The position numbers and the translations under genes are program-made. From Fundicoccus ignavus (GTDB lineage Bacteria; Bacillota; Bacilli; Lactobacillales; Aerococcaceae), in assembly GCF_009659375.1 (NCBI RefSeq), contig NZ_WJQT01000005.1, positions 62,001-126,000 of the forward strand: DNA of 64,000 bases, read 5' to 3'. The notes beneath the pieces are model-generated. The model had not been told where the DNA came from and searched no databases. It worked only from the letters and a program-made list of their open reading frames with translations. This document shows, in pieces, positions 62,682 to 64,000 of this stretch; the first letter of the stretch is position 1, and each line of letters starts with the position of its first letter.

Positions 62682-64000
62682 CTATTTCCCTAAACAGAAT
62701 TGACTAAATAATTTATCTAATAATTCATCTTGAACACTTTCACCCGTAATTTCACCTAATAAATCCCAAGCTTTTGTGAAATCAATTTGAATTAAATCGA
62801 CCGGAATACTCATTTCAGTCGCATCAATCACTTCATCTAACGAATCAATCGCTTGTTGTAGAAGTGATGTATGACGCGTATTCAATAAATAATTAATGTC
62901 ACCCGCTTGTAAGTTACCTGAGAAGAATCTCGCTTCAATTTGCGCTTCTAATGCGTCTAAACCTGATTCATTCAGCATTGATGTCATCAATAATTCATCC
63001 TCAGACACCTGATACTCTGTTAACATATCTGACGTTAAGACTGGAGCTAAATCTTGTTTGTTCATCAAAATAATACGATTCTGCGCTTGAGTAGCTTTCA
63101 ATAATTCAATATCTACTGGCTGTAATGCTTCTGATTGATTGAGAACAAGGATAATTAAATCGGCCTTTTCCATTACAGCACGACTTTTTTCCACGCCGAT
63201 TTGTTCAACAACTTCATCCGTTTGGCGAATCCCGGCAGTGTCAATCAATTTAAGAGGCACACCGCGTACATTGACATATTCTTCAATCGTATCGCGCGTA
63301 GTCCCAGCAATCTCTGTTACGATGGCTTTTTCCATCCCCGTCAGAATATTTAACAAACTAGATTTTCCAACATTGGGACGACCAATAATCGCAGTATTAA
63401 TTCCTTCTCTAAATAATTTACCATGCTGCGCTTGATGTAAAATTTTCTCAATTTGCTGTTTAACCGATTTGGCTGTCGCATTCAATTGTTGAGATGATAA
63501 TTCCTCAACATCATCGTATTCTGGATAATCAATGGTCACTTCCACTTGCGCCAAAGTTTGTAACATCTCATGACGTAGACTGCGGATTTTAGTCGATAAA
63601 CTCCCCTGTAATTGATTAACCGAAGCTTCCATAGCTTTTGACGTTTTCGCTTGAATCAAATCCATGGTTGCTTCTGCTTGTGATAAATCAATACGGCCAT
63701 TCAAGAACGCACGCTTTGAAAATTCGCCAGGTTCGGCTAAACGCGCACCTGCTAATAAAGTCATCTCTAACACTCTTTGAACTGCAACAATACCACCGTG
63801 ACAGTTAATCTCGACAATATCTTCACGCGTGAATGAACGTGGCCCTCGCATCACGCTAACCATCACTTCATCCACCACTTGAGCTGTTCTAGGGTTTTTT
63901 ATGTGCCCATAGTGAATGGTATGACTCGCCACCTGATTTAAATCCTTGCCCTTAAAGACCTGGTTTGCAATCTCAATTGCTTCGTCCCCACTTAAACGTA
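62682..64000 (-). CDS. mnmE: tRNA modification GTPase MnmE, N-terminus cut by window edge
   Basis: The frame is open to base 64000 and begins mid-protein at [20 protein letters not shown], so about 20 N-terminal residues lie outside. The tetrahydrofolate-binding domain includes [19 protein letters not shown]; the G domain has [22 protein letters not shown] and NKQD; and the C-terminus ends FCLGK, where the Cys is conserved. It forms the wobble-uridine modifying complex with MnmG. An internal ATG at 63932 is not the start. Confidence 0.96.
   Translation of the reverse strand, partial: RLSGDEAIEIANQVFKGKDLNQVASHTIHYGHIKNPRTAQVVDEVMVSVMRGPRSFTREDIVEINCHGGIVAVQRVLEMTLLAGARLAEPGEFSKRAFLNGRIDLSQAEATMDLIQAKTSKAMEASVNQLQGSLSTKIRSLRHEMLQTLAQVEVTIDYPEYDDVEELSSQQLNATAKSVKQQIEKILHQAQHGKLFREGINTAIIGRPNVGKSSLLNILTGMEKAIVTEIAGTTRDTIEEYVNVRGVPLKLIDTAGIRQTDEVVEQIGVEKSRAVMEKADLIILVLNQSEALQPVDIELLKATQAQNRIILMNKQDLAPVLTSDMLTEYQVSEDELLMTSMLNESGLDALEAQIEARFFSGNLQAGDINYLLNTRHTSLLQQAIDSLDEVIDATEMSIPVDLIQIDFTKAWDLLGEITGESVQDELLDKLFSQFCLGK

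Overview
The window is a piece of a low-GC Firmicutes chromosome, most likely from the order Lactobacillales (an Aerococcaceae-type organism would fit, but this is inference). The grounds are Gram-positive ribosome-binding sites, T-box, lysine and cobalamin riboswitches, a GlnR box ahead of glnA, and the gene set mnmE, mnmG, rsmG, parA, parB, DUF951, ychF, DUF1129 and guaB, which in Firmicutes lies near the replication origin. Nearly all genes are on the minus strand. The first base cuts a secreted-protein gene and the last base cuts mnmE.

Layout. 1-5.3 kb: a YesM/YesN two-component operon with a YesL membrane protein and a secreted protein. 5.6-6.9 kb: a cobalamin riboswitch controlling a DUF4430 lipoprotein and an ECF S-component, a probable corrinoid uptake unit. 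7-9.3 kb: an ABC importer of the NMT1/SsuABC type. 9.7-13.4 kb: a heterodimeric ABC exporter. 13.7-14.5 kb: a PHP phosphatase. 15-17.6 kb: a three-gene ABC-2 exporter. 17.6-18.8 kb: an array of about 17 copies of a 42-bp repeat, then an IS21 remnant. 19.1-22.9 kb: glnA, then a lysine riboswitch with dapF and dapL. 23.1-24.5 kb: a T-box controlled MetQ-type protein. 24.6-25.4 kb: two gene fragments joined by a deletion. 25.6-31.4 kb: a luciferase-like oxidoreductase, tRNA-Leu, an acetyltransferase and a large LysM/G5 surface metalloprotease. 31.9-35.2 kb: a ROK sugar kinase and cutC among decayed genes (a glycosidase-ROK fusion and pepV). 35.2-38.6 kb: small proteins, an EamA transporter, tRNA-Thr, carbonic anhydrase, tRNA-Lys and msrA. 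38.6-41.8 kb: a VanRS-like two-component system in an operon with a DacA-type protein that lacks two active-site motifs. 42-48.5 kb: guaB and the ychF/parAB/rsmG block. 48.9-59.97 kb: accessory genes between rsmG and mnmG (a secreted protein, a pair of ABC exporters, thrC, a serine-hydrolase lipoprotein, a LytTR two-component pair, a phosphoesterase and AlkD). 60.2-64 kb: mnmG, a Nudix hydrolase and mnmE.

Two genome-scale patterns stand out. One is a family of dispersed non-coding repeats (at least 11 copies here), most of them directly next to the U-tract of a terminator; the 42-bp array appears to sit inside one copy. The other is gene loss by deletion: at two places unrelated gene fragments are joined at a few shared bases. 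All functional calls rest on reading the sequence and on family knowledge; no search was run.
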